DNA of 10,938 nucleotides. Source: JBOHER01 sp050701115 (lineage in GTDB: Bacteria > Actinomycetota > Actinomycetes > Mycobacteriales > Pseudonocardiaceae). Below are positions 1-6,473 of the stretch, piece by piece; positions within the stretch are counted from its first letter, which is position 1, and the number at the start of each line of letters is the position of its first letter. The stretch lies in contig JBOHER010000266.1 of NCBI GenBank assembly GCA_050701115.1, positions 1 to 10,938 on the forward strand, written 5' to 3'. A model generated the notes under the pieces. That model made no database searches and was not told the DNA's origin. It saw only the letters and a list, made by a program, of their open reading frames with translations. A program made the position numbers and the translations under genes.

Positions 1-465
1 CCGTCCGCCGGCCGCGAGGTTGCCCCGCTCGGCGGGCAAGAAACGGTAGAAGCCGGAGGTGCCACGGTCCTCGGTCTCATAGACGATTCCGGTGCGAGGG
101 TCGACGGCGACAGCTTCGTGCACGAACTGTGCCGTTGAGGCTGACGAAACCGCGGACCAGCCGACGCTCACCTCCTGGCTCGATCTCGAGTGAGGTGGTG
201 CCGCCACCGGCGCGCGAGTCGTAGGCGGTGGCCAGGTCACCGATCACCGTGGATACCGGGGCCGGCGCCCGGTCCTCGTGGTTGCGGATCAGCCGTACGT
301 TCCCGTTCGGCAGCGCGAGCGCCGCCATCCCGTCATGCGCGCGCGGAGTCGGGTTCCTGTCGGACATGCGAGTGCCCTCGCGAGGCCACCGGCCAGCATC
401 GCGGCACTGGTACCGAGGAAGCGACGCCGAGGGAGAGAGCGCGGGTCATGATCTGTGGTGGTCAC
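1..465 (-). pseudogene. Broken 5' part of a Tat-exported PhoX/DUF839-type phosphatase gene, cut by the left window edge
   Basis: Three pieces of one protein family lie in order but in two frames. Piece A starts at a GTG at 465, with GAGAGG upstream, and gives a twin-arginine signal: PRRRFLGTSAAMLAGGL, arginines at residues 13-15. Piece B (about 367 to 135, shifted frame) carries the typical PhoX/DUF839 words PTPRAHDGMAAL, NGNVRLIRNHE, GGGTTSLE and FVSLNGT. Piece C (about 124 to 1, back in the frame of A) reads FVHEAVAVDPRTGIVYETED then RGTSGFYRFLP, which in this family lies well downstream of piece B. The family's NCAGG.TPWGSW(L)TCEE segment between B and C is missing, as is the usual stretch between the Tat signal and PTPxxHDG. 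From the GTG, translation stops at a TGA at 291-289, and piece B runs into a stop near 77. Relatives are secreted Ca-dependent alkaline phosphatases or phosphodiesterases. The relic status is read directly from the sequence; the size of the losses rests on recalled relatives. Confidence 0.82.
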
Positions 466-688
466 GTCGAGGGTCCTCTCGTCTTATCCGGGACTGCCGG
501 CACTGATCGTGCGGCCTCCTCGACGCTAGGTATCGATCGCCACGGCCTCGCAGCCGCGAAGTGGAATCCGAATGACCCTTACGAGAACGTCGCCGACTGA
601 ATGAGACACCGTCTGTAGCCGTTCGTGAGACGAGTCCGGCAAGGACCTGCAGACGACGTTCTCGGGACAGGAAACCGGGGTGCGTTGA

Positions 689-1105
689 TCAGTCGAGTGA
701 GAACAGCGGCCCGGTGATGGTCAGGCCAAGATCGCCGACGTGGGCGAAGAACGCGAACAACATCAGTGCGGCGCCACCCAGCGCCATGTCCTTCATGAAC
801 TGAATCTGCTCCATCTGGCGCGTCTGCGCGTCGGTTTCCTTCCAGAAGGCGTGCATGAGCACCGCCGTCGGCACCAAGAATGCCAACAGCAGCAGCGCCC
901 CGAGGTCGGCCCACACACCAAGGAGCACCATCAAGCCACCGAGCAGGATCTGAATACCGCTGACCGGCACCGCCAGCTTCGCCAGCGGCACACCGCGGGA
1001 CTCCACGTAGCCCACCATCGCCCGCCCCTGGGCGAGGTGCCCGTACGCCGAGCCCAGGAACAATATCGCAAACAAGACACGGCCAATGAGCACAAGCACG
1101 TCCAT
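689..1105 (-). CDS. DoxX-family four-helix membrane protein
   Basis: A 138-residue protein starting at ATG with a strong AGGAGG six bases upstream (plus-strand 1112-1117). It has four predicted membrane segments at about 2-22, 44-65, 68-88 and 108-122. The opening VLIGRVLFAILFLGSAYGHL, the central GIQILLGGLMVLLGVWADLG and the MKDMALGGAALMLF near the C-terminus are typical of the DoxX family. DoxX-like proteins are small inner-membrane proteins; some are tied to quinone or thiosulfate oxidation or to oxidative-stress complexes, but most have no known role. It lies 111 bases downstream of fgd on the same strand, so co-transcription is possible but not shown. No catalytic residues can be assigned. 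Family call firm, function open. Confidence 0.88.
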   Translation of the reverse strand: MDVLVLIGRVLFAILFLGSAYGHLAQGRAMVGYVESRGVPLAKLAVPVSGIQILLGGLMVLLGVWADLGALLLLAFLVPTAVLMHAFWKETDAQTRQMEQIQFMKDMALGGAALMLFAFFAHVGDLGLTITGPLFSLD

Positions 1106-1111
1106 AGCGCA

Positions 1112-1117
1112 CCTCCT
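1112..1117 (-). promoter_or_regulatory. Ribosome binding site of the DoxX gene
   Basis: AGGAGG on the minus strand, six bases before the ATG at 1105. This settles the start against the longer upstream in-frame or overlapping frames. Confidence 0.75.
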
Positions 1118-1216
1118 GATCTCGCCACGAACTGTGGCATTGGAGAGATCGACGAATCCATAGTGGACCCGATTTCAGCGGAGGGAAAGCCCGCCGCGCG
1201 AACGGATGACCGGCCG

Positions 1217-2218
1217 TCAGCCCTGAAGTGCGCGTAGCAGCGGAACGACCTGCCCGCCTAACGTGCTGAGGAACCGCGCCTGGTCGTGGCCTGGACCGTG
1301 GAAGACGAGATGGGTGAACCCGGCATCGACGTAGGGCTTGATCTGCGCGACGGCCTGCTCGGGATCCGATGCGACGATCCACCGGCCGGCGATCTGCTCG
1401 ATGGACAGCGCGTCGCCCGCCCGTTCCATCTCGGTCGGGTCCTCCAGCCCGTGCTTCTGCTCGGCGGACAGTGCCAGCGGCGCCCAGAACCTGGTGTTCT
1501 CCAGTGCCTGGTCAGGATCCGGGTCGTAAGACAGCTTGATCTCGATCATCCGATCGATCGACTCGGGTGCCCGGTCGGCAGCGGCAAGACCCTCGTTGAC
1601 CGCGGGCAGCAGCTTGTCGGTGTAGAGATCCATGCCTTTACCGCTGGTGCAGATGAACCCGTCGCCCGCGCGGCCGGCGTACTTCGCGACCACCGGCCCA
1701 CCGGCCGCGATGTAGACCGGCACCCTGACCTCCGGCCGGTCGTACACCGTCGCGTTGGTGGTCTGGTAGTACTCGCCGTCGAAGGTGACCCGCTCGTCGG
1801 TCCACAGCGCACGCATCAGCCGCACGGCCTCGCGCATCCGCGCGAAGCGCTCCTTGAACCCTGGCCACTCCAAGCGCGACACCGCGACTTCGTTGAGTGC
1901 CTCACCGGTGCCGATGCCCAGCATCACCCGGTTCGGATAGAGGCAGGCCAACGTGCCGAATGCCTGCGCCACCACCGCGGGGTTGTATCGGAATGTCGCG
2001 GTCATGACACTGGTGCCAAGCAGGACGCGCGAGGTACGCTCCCCCACCGCGGCGAGCCACGACATCGAGAACGGCGCGTGACCGCCGTTGTGACGCCACG
2101 GCTGGAAGTGGTCACTGATCATGACGCTGTCCAGGCCCACCTCCTCGGCCAGCACCGCGTACTCGACGAGATCACGTGGGCCGAACTGCTCAGCCGATGC
2201 CTTGTACCCGATCTTCAC
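1217..2218 (-). CDS. fgd: F420-dependent glucose-6-phosphate dehydrogenase
   Basis: A 333-residue luciferase-like monooxygenase-fold (LLM) protein, the usual length for Fgd. It oxidises glucose 6-phosphate to 6-phosphogluconolactone while reducing coenzyme F420, and supplies reduced F420 in the cytosol. The N-terminus (IGYKASAEQFGPRDLVE, SDHFQPWRHNGGHAPFS) and long internal stretches closely match recalled Mycobacterium tuberculosis Fgd1. Residues used there in F420 binding and catalysis are present: Asp36, His37 and Trp41 in SDHFQPW and Glu106 in GTGEALNE. The phosphate-binding residues are also present: Lys193 in TSGKG, Lys254 in AEQKH and Arg278 in IAGRWIV. The start is GTG with AAGGAGG eight bases upstream. 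It lies 100 bases after fadE25 and 111 before the DoxX gene, all on the minus strand. No F420 biosynthesis gene is in the window. Very confident. Confidence 0.96.
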   Translation of the reverse strand: MKIGYKASAEQFGPRDLVEYAVLAEEVGLDSVMISDHFQPWRHNGGHAPFSMSWLAAVGERTSRVLLGTSVMTATFRYNPAVVAQAFGTLACLYPNRVMLGIGTGEALNEVAVSRLEWPGFKERFARMREAVRLMRALWTDERVTFDGEYYQTTNATVYDRPEVRVPVYIAAGGPVVAKYAGRAGDGFICTSGKGMDLYTDKLLPAVNEGLAAADRAPESIDRMIEIKLSYDPDPDQALENTRFWAPLALSAEQKHGLEDPTEMERAGDALSIEQIAGRWIVASDPEQAVAQIKPYVDAGFTHLVFHGPGHDQARFLSTLGGQVVPLLRALQG

Positions 2219-2226
2219 AACCTGAT

Positions 2227-2233
2227 CCTCCTT
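2227..2233 (-). promoter_or_regulatory. Strong ribosome binding site of fgd
   Basis: AAGGAGG on the minus strand, eight bases before the GTG at 2218. It fixes a non-ATG start and predicts good translation independent of the upstream fadE25 gene. Confidence 0.8.
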
Positions 2234-2318
2234 CTCGGCGCGGCGCCGTTCCGCTCACGGAATCCTGCGCCACAGCCCACGATGCCGTGAGTGCGACGGG
2301 TGATCAAGCGGGAGAACC

Positions 2319-3467
2319 TCAGCGCAGCAGCGCCCGAGCCATGACCATGCGCTGAATCTGGTTGGTGCCCTCGTATATCTGGGTTATCTTGGCGTCCCGC
2401 ATCATCCGCTCGACCGGGAAGTCCCGAGTGTAGCCGGCCCCACCGAACAGCTGGACGGCGTCGGTGGTGACCGCCATCGCCACGTCGGAGGCGTAAGTCT
2501 TCGCCGCGCTGGCCAGGAATCCGGCCCGCACGTCGCCGCGTTCGGTCGCCGAGGCCGACACGTAAACCAGGTGCCGGGCAGCCTCGATCTTCATCGCCAT
2601 GTCGGCGAGCATGAACTGCACACCTTGAAACTCACTGACGGAGCGTCCGAATTGCTGCCGGTCCTTGACGTAGGCGATCGCGGCATCCAGCGCGCCCTGC
2701 GCGATACCCAGCGCCTGCGCACCGATGGTGGGCCGGGTGTGATCGAGGGTGCGCAACGCGGTCTTCAACCCGGTGCCGGGCTCACCGATGATCCGCTCGG
2801 CCGGGATGGCGCAGTTCTCGAAGTACAACTCGCGAGTCGGTGAACCCTTGATCCCGAGCTTGCGTTCCTTCGGGCCAACCGAGAAGCCGGGGTCATCGGC
2901 ATGCACGACGAACGCCGAGATGCCCTCCGCCTTCCTCGCCGCGTCCGGGTCGGTCACCGCCATCACGGTGTACCAGGTGGACTCGCCCGCGTTGGTGATC
3001 CACGCCTTGGATCCGTTCAGGACCCAGTGGTCACCGTCCCACCGCGCGCGGGTGCGCATCGACGCGGTGTCACTGCCTGCCTCCCGCTCGCTCAAACCGT
3101 AGGAGGCCATCGCACCCGCCGCGATTTCCGGCAGCACCAGCTTGCGCACCTGCTCCGAGCCGGACAGCAGGATCGGCTGGGTGCCCAGCTTGTTCACGGC
3201 GGGGATCAGCGACGCCGAGGCGTCGACCCTGGCGACCTCCTCGATCACGATGCAGGCGGCGACCGCGTCCGCCCCTTGTCCCTCGTACTCGTCCGGGATG
3301 TGCACGGCATTGAACCCGGCCGCATTCAGCGCCTTGAGTGCCTCATACGGGAAACGGGACTCCTCGTCCACATCGGCCGCGTAAGGTGCGATCTCCTTCT
3401 CGGCCAGCGAACGGATCGCCGCTCGCAACTCCTGGTGCTCCTCGCCCAACTGGTACAGCCCACTCAT
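2319..3467 (-). CDS. fadE25: Acyl-CoA dehydrogenase, FadE25-like
   Basis: A 382-residue FAD-dependent acyl-CoA dehydrogenase, which introduces the alpha-beta double bond in acyl-CoA esters and passes electrons to ETF. Visible family landmarks are YGLSEREAGSD (about 123-133, flavin/substrate loop), WITNAG (156-161), KERKLGIKGS before ELYFENC, DRQQFGRSVSEFQGVQF, and the C-terminal QLFGGAGYTRDFPVERMMRD and IYEGTNQIQR. Glu366 in the last motif is at the position of the catalytic base in short/medium-chain enzymes. Much of the sequence, such as SLIPAVNKLGTQPI and LDHTRPTIGAQALGIAQG, closely resembles mycobacterial FadE25. The ATG overlaps the stop of the fadB2-like gene as ATGA, so the two are very probably translationally coupled. 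Substrate chain length cannot be read from the sequence; short or branched acyl-CoA is plausible. Confidence 0.95.
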   Translation of the reverse strand: MSGLYQLGEEHQELRAAIRSLAEKEIAPYAADVDEESRFPYEALKALNAAGFNAVHIPDEYEGQGADAVAACIVIEEVARVDASASLIPAVNKLGTQPILLSGSEQVRKLVLPEIAAGAMASYGLSEREAGSDTASMRTRARWDGDHWVLNGSKAWITNAGESTWYTVMAVTDPDAARKAEGISAFVVHADDPGFSVGPKERKLGIKGSPTRELYFENCAIPAERIIGEPGTGLKTALRTLDHTRPTIGAQALGIAQGALDAAIAYVKDRQQFGRSVSEFQGVQFMLADMAMKIEAARHLVYVSASATERGDVRAGFLASAAKTYASDVAMAVTTDAVQLFGGAGYTRDFPVERMMRDAKITQIYEGTNQIQRMVMARALLR

Positions 3468-4333
3468 GCGGACACCCCATACTCGTGGAAACCACGACCC
3501 GACTTGCGGCCGTACAGGCCGGCGTCGACCATCCGCAGCAGCAGCGGCGGCGCCGAGTACAGCGGCTCCTTGAACTCCTCATACATTGAGTCCGCCACCG
3601 CCTTGGTGGTGTCCAGGCCGATCAGGTCGGCAAGGCGCAGCGGCCCCATCGGGTGCGCACACCCCAGCACCATCCCGTTGTCGATGTCTTCGGCCGAGGC
3701 GAAACCGGATTCCAGCATCCGGATCGCCGACAACAGGTATGGGATCAGCAGGGCGTTGACCACGAAACCGGCCCGATCCTGGGAGCGCACCACCGTCTTG
3801 CCCAACACCTCTGCAGCGAAGGACTCCGCACGATCCTGGGTGTCCACACCGGACAACAGCGACGGAATCAGCTCAACCAGCGGCAGTACCGGCACCGGGT
3901 TGAAGAAGTGGATGCCGATCACTTGCGCGGGCCGGGAGGTGGCCATCGCCAGCTTCATGATCGGAATCGACGAGGTGTTCGACGCCAGGATCGCGTCCGG
4001 TCGCTGCACCACCTTGTCCAGCGCACCGAACACCTCGACCTTGACATCCTCGATCTCGGCGACCGCCTCGACCACCAGATCCCGATCCGCGAAATCAGCC
4101 AGATCGAGCGTGTAGGTCAACCGAGCGAGTGCCGCGGCACCATCGGCCTCCGACAGCTTCCCGCTGCGCACCGCCCGGCCCAGCGACTTCTCGATACGCG
4201 ACCGGCCCGCCTGCAGCGCAGCCGAGCTCACCTCGGCCACCACCACATCCAGGCCCGCCCGGGCGCACACCTCGGCGATACCGGCCCCCATCAGCCCGGC
4301 ACCAACAACACCAACCCGCTCGATCTCACCCAC
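3464..4333 (-). CDS. fadB2: 3-hydroxybutyryl-CoA (3-hydroxyacyl-CoA) dehydrogenase, FadB2-like
   Basis: A 289-residue NAD(P)-dependent 3-hydroxyacyl-CoA dehydrogenase that interconverts 3-hydroxyacyl-CoA and 3-ketoacyl-CoA. The N-terminal Rossmann motif is GVVGAGLMGAGIAE, with the GxGxxG glycines at 11, 13 and 16. The catalytic set is visible: Ser121 in ASNTSSIPI, His142 and Glu154 around HFFNPVPVLPLVEL, and Asn193 in GFVVNALLIPYLLSA. The C-terminal HPMGPLRLADLIGLDT and KSGRGF complete the fold. The GTG at 4333 is chosen because AGGAG lies seven bases upstream and the protein then begins just before the Rossmann strand. A GTG 33 bases further up would add an unlikely 11-residue tail. Its stop overlaps the fadE25 start (ATGA). 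With that gene it supplies the first and third steps of beta-oxidation, or the reverse route for butyrate-type acids. Confidence 0.95.
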   Translation of the reverse strand: MGEIERVGVVGAGLMGAGIAEVCARAGLDVVVAEVSSAALQAGRSRIEKSLGRAVRSGKLSEADGAAALARLTYTLDLADFADRDLVVEAVAEIEDVKVEVFGALDKVVQRPDAILASNTSSIPIMKLAMATSRPAQVIGIHFFNPVPVLPLVELIPSLLSGVDTQDRAESFAAEVLGKTVVRSQDRAGFVVNALLIPYLLSAIRMLESGFASAEDIDNGMVLGCAHPMGPLRLADLIGLDTTKAVADSMYEEFKEPLYSAPPLLLRMVDAGLYGRKSGRGFHEYGVSA

Positions 4334-4337
4334 GAAG

Positions 4338-4351
4338 CTACTCCTCAGTAG
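4338..4351 (-). promoter_or_regulatory. Small hairpin enclosing the fadB2 ribosome binding site
   Basis: On the minus strand the sequence is CTACT-GAGG-AGTAG, a perfect five-base stem with a four-base loop. It contains the AGGAG used to start the gene. It repeats the words of the palindrome at 4392-4409 (AGTAGG and CCTACT) in the opposite arrangement. It could be a second protein site or a weak translational hairpin. Role inferred only. Confidence 0.4.
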
Positions 4352-4387
4352 GCCGCAAAGGGCCACTCACCAGGTAATTCGCGGGTT

Positions 4388-4417
4388 ACTTTAGTAGGTC
4401 GTCCTACTATTTGACAG
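4388..4417 (-). promoter_or_regulatory. Probable promoter of the fadB2-fadE25 unit
   Basis: Reading the minus strand, CTGTCA (4417-4412) matches the -35 consensus at four of six positions. After 18 bases, TAAAGT (4393-4388) matches the -10 at four of six. The start codon follows 54 bases later. The gap lies between the end of the MBL-fold gene and fadB2, so this unit probably does not depend on read-through. No alternative promoter stands out in the gap. Confidence 0.45.
4392..4409. promoter_or_regulatory. 18-bp palindromic operator in the promoter spacer
   Basis: TAGTAGGTCGTCCTACTA has seven-base arms, TAGTAGG and CCTACTA, that are exact reverse complements. A centred CG extends the symmetry, with only the flanking T/T pair unmatched. 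It fills the spacer of the proposed promoter and overlaps the first two bases of the -10. This is the size and placement of a dimeric repressor site, often TetR-family in actinobacterial fatty-acid genes. The palindrome is seen directly; the repressor is inferred, and no regulator gene for it lies in the window. Confidence 0.65.
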
Positions 4418-4444
4418 GGTTTAGCCGTGCGATCCTGATCTCAC

Positions 4445-5467
4445 TTACGCGGCGTCGGCAAGACCATACCTGGCCACCCCGTCGCGCACGGACACCGCCA
4501 AGCGCCGCTGCTCGGCCAGCACATCGAGGTGGGCCGACGTCTCCCCGACGGCGAGGAACTGGTTGAAGGCGTTGAGGTCGGCGAAGTCACGGTGGCGACG
4601 TGTCCAGCCGAGCATCGCCGCGGATTCGAAGGCCGTCGTGGCACCGTCCCGGACCGTCTCCCAGGTGACTTCCAGCCGCTCGTCGTGGTGATCGAGCAAC
4701 TCCCGCACCCTGGCGTGCGCACTGTCGACCACAGGGCCGTGCGCAGGCAGCAGCAGCATGTCCGGATGGGACAGCATGAGGCGCAGCGATGCCAGGTAGT
4801 CGCCGAGCGGCAACCGGGCCTGCGCGGGCTCGAACCCGATCGACGGGGTGATGTGCGGCAGCACATGATCGCCCGCGAACAGCAAGGATGCCTGCTCGTC
4901 GATGAACACCATGTGCCCGTGGGTGTGCCCCGGGGTCGGCACCGCCCGCAGTGTCCGCTTGGTCAACTCGATGTCGCTCACACCGGTCAGCCATTCGTCG
5001 GGGAGCTCGTAGATCGTCCGGCCGCGCTCGGGTTCGATGCCGATCTCCTCGATGGCGATCCGGCCGTCGGCTCCCCACCGGCGCAGTTCACCGATTTGCC
5101 GATCGTCGCTACCGTGGATGATCTCCTCGAGCGATGGCCGCTCCCCCGCGCCGAGCGCGATCGGCGTTCCGTTGACGCGTCGTAGCGCGACAGCCAAGGT
5201 GTAGTGATCCCGGTGCATATGCGTGACGAGGAACCGCCGGATGTCCGCCAGTCCGTACCCGAGCGCGTCCAGGGCCGCTCGAAGCTGTTCTCGCGCGTCG
5301 TCGACTTCCCAGCCCGCATCGATGAGCACGACCCCATCGCCGTCTTCGATCGCATAGACGTTCACCGCGCGGAGACCGTCGTTCGGCATCGGCAGCGGAA
5401 TCCGGTGCACTCCCGGGGCGACCTCATGCGGACCCGGCTCTGTCCAGGGTTGCGAGTCGAACGACAT
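4445..5467 (-). CDS. MBL-fold metal-dependent hydrolase with C-terminal helical domain
   Basis: A 340-residue metallo-beta-lactamase-fold protein of the glyoxalase II/COG0491 kind. Metal ligands are visible: THMHRDH (His83, His85, Asp87, His88), His181 in PTPGHTHGH, Asp200 in FAGDHVLPH and His243 in LLLPAHGPVV. They make a complete binuclear site. After about residue 255 comes a C-terminal domain of about 85 residues (HHDERLEVTWETV to the end) resembling the winged-helix tail of LACTB2-like hydrolases. The ATG at 5467 follows GGAG by six bases, whereas the open frame reaches a TTG four codons earlier that overlaps the Shine-Dalgarno. The substrate is not known; a thioester or other ester near acyl-CoA metabolism would suit its place upstream of fadB2-fadE25. 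It is separated from that pair by 111 bases and a likely promoter. Confidence 0.9.
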   Translation of the reverse strand: MSFDSQPWTEPGPHEVAPGVHRIPLPMPNDGLRAVNVYAIEDGDGVVLIDAGWEVDDAREQLRAALDALGYGLADIRRFLVTHMHRDHYTLAVALRRVNGTPIALGAGERPSLEEIIHGSDDRQIGELRRWGADGRIAIEEIGIEPERGRTIYELPDEWLTGVSDIELTKRTLRAVPTPGHTHGHMVFIDEQASLLFAGDHVLPHITPSIGFEPAQARLPLGDYLASLRLMLSHPDMLLLPAHGPVVDSAHARVRELLDHHDERLEVTWETVRDGATTAFESAAMLGWTRRHRDFADLNAFNQFLAVGETSAHLDVLAEQRRLAVSVRDGVARYGLADAA

Positions 5468-5557
5468 GGGGGACTCCAACTAGTTACTTGTTCTCAGCAA
5501 ATACTTCCTGCCAAGGTACCCCCGCCGCCGGTGAAAAAGAAGCACACGTGATGTATT

Positions 5558-5989
5558 TCAGGCCGCCGGGCCGAACTGGGCCCACTCGATCGCCGGGCAG
5601 CGATCCATCACCATGTCCAGGCCCGCTTCCCGCGCCCGCCCGAAGGCCGCATCGTCGACGACATCGAGCTGGAACCACACCGCCGTGGCGCCGATCTTGA
5701 TCGCCTGGTCGACGAAGGGGCCCGCTTTGTCGGCACGGCGGAACACGTCAACACAGTCGACCGCGAAGGGAATGTCGGCCAGGGTGGCGTAGCCCTGCTC
5801 GCCGTGCACCGTCTCGGCAGCGGGATGGACGGGCACAATCCGCTTGCCGTGCCGCTGCAGGAAACGAGCCACTCCGTACGCCGCGCGCGCTCGGTGATCG
5901 GCCAGACCGATGATCGCCCAGGTCTGGCAGTCGGCAAGAATCCGGCGAATAGTCTCGTGCTGGCCCCACAGCTCGCTCGCATCGCTCAC
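5558..5989 (-). CDS. Small CoA-binding (YccU/COG1832-type) Rossmann protein
   Basis: A 143-residue protein of the CoA-binding domain family, about the usual size. It opens with HETIRRILADCQTWAIIGLA, the first Rossmann strand and loop. It continues with AAYGVARFLQRHGKRIVPVHP, the YATLADIP segment, VDCVDVFRRAD, and ends with ATAVWFQLDVV and the characteristic VMDRCPAIEW (Cys131). The domain is like the CoA-binding lobe of succinyl-CoA synthetase, but no enzymatic activity is established for these stand-alone proteins. The GTG at 5989 is chosen because relatives start just before this point. The frame stays open to a TTG at 6049, and AGGG lies about 12 bases before the GTG, so the start is not certain. 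It is 90 bases upstream of the MBL gene on the same strand. Confidence 0.87.
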   Translation of the reverse strand: MSDASELWGQHETIRRILADCQTWAIIGLADHRARAAYGVARFLQRHGKRIVPVHPAAETVHGEQGYATLADIPFAVDCVDVFRRADKAGPFVDQAIKIGATAVWFQLDVVDDAAFGRAREAGLDMVMDRCPAIEWAQFGPAA

Positions 5990-6350
5990 AACACCAGTCT
6001 GCCCTAGGACTCCGGACCAACGAGATCGTTCACGCTGTGTCTCATTCAAAACTCGCGCTATTCACGCGGTGGGTGGTTGCGAATGGTGCTGCTACCCGCA
6101 CCGACCGCTCGCACGGGCCTGGCGGGCCCTGGGGGACACCGTCGCTGGGTCGGTTTTGAATAGCGCTCCCTGGCTACACCATCGGACGACAAGTGCTCAC
6201 GCCCAGATCGCGTACATTCGGGGATGATGATCACTGTCGGTGGTCGTTCACCATCCGCGAGTGATCTATTGCCAATGGCGAACACGCAGGTCACAGCTAG
6301 GCCACGGGTGTTCCTTGGCGGAAAGTTGCATCCCTCACACCATCGGGTTA

Positions 6351-6372
6351 ATTCACCTTCCGTTCATCTGGT
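6351..6372 (+). promoter_or_regulatory. Pho box (two 11-bp direct units) upstream of pstS
   Basis: Two adjacent units, ATTCACCTTCC and GTTCATCTGGT, share TTCAYC at an exact 11-base period, so both lie on one DNA face. This matches the actinobacterial PhoP/RegX3-type direct repeat (GTTCAYYYRG units) found before pst and phosphatase genes. A possible -10 (CTAATGT, 6399-6405) lies downstream, but the match is weak. It predicts induction of the pst operon under phosphate starvation by a two-component system encoded outside the window. Confidence 0.7.
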
Positions 6373-6461
6373 CCCGGTCCGCCGTCCACCCTCGCGGCCT
6401 AATGTCCGCTTCGGTGCGATCAACAGGTCGCCCGGCGTGAATGCGATCACGACAAGCACAT

Positions 6462-6466
6462 GGAGG
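6462..6466 (+). promoter_or_regulatory. Ribosome binding site of pstS
   Basis: GGAGG seven bases before the GTG at 6474. It decides this start over an in-frame ATG 33 bases upstream, which would place the Shine-Dalgarno inside the coding region. Confidence 0.8.
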
Positions 6467-6473
6467 ACATGCT

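Larger units (their letters stand above)
5990..6473. other. Divergent intergenic region between the CoA-binding gene and pstS
   Basis: About 480 bases with no convincing gene on either strand. It holds the Pho box at 6351-6372 and an isolated GTTCACCATCC at 6246-6256. Short repeats occur at 6044-6064 and 6153-6166. A GGGCC-TGGCG-GGCCC hairpin at 6115-6129 has no T-run. The promoter of the CoA-binding gene must also be here, but I cannot place it. Short open frames across the region show no family resemblance. Confidence 0.7.

Noticed and set aside
598..609. Twelve-base match TGAATGAGACAC shared with the minus strand near 6036-6047
   Set aside because: A match of this length is expected several times by chance in a window of this size, and the flanks do not extend it.
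579..1382. Minus-strand frame of 267 codons over the DoxX gene and the end of fgd
   Set aside because: It overlaps two genes with clear starts, ribosome sites and family matches on the same strand in another frame.
2901..4115. Plus-strand open frame of 404 codons across fadE25 and fadB2
   Set aside because: It crosses two well-supported genes on the other strand, and its translation is Arg/Ser-rich without motifs.
4411..4416. Perfect TTGACA on the plus strand
   Set aside because: No plus-strand gene follows it; everything to the right until 6474 is on the minus strand. The opposite strand gives a more sensible promoter.
5478..5485. AACTAGTT palindrome just upstream of the MBL-fold gene
   Set aside because: Eight bases is too short to argue for an operator without a wider symmetric context or a second copy.
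6115..6129. GGGCC-TGGCG-GGCCC hairpin considered as a terminator
   Set aside because: The stem is only five bases, there is no T-run on either strand, and it lies upstream of both flanking genes rather than after one.
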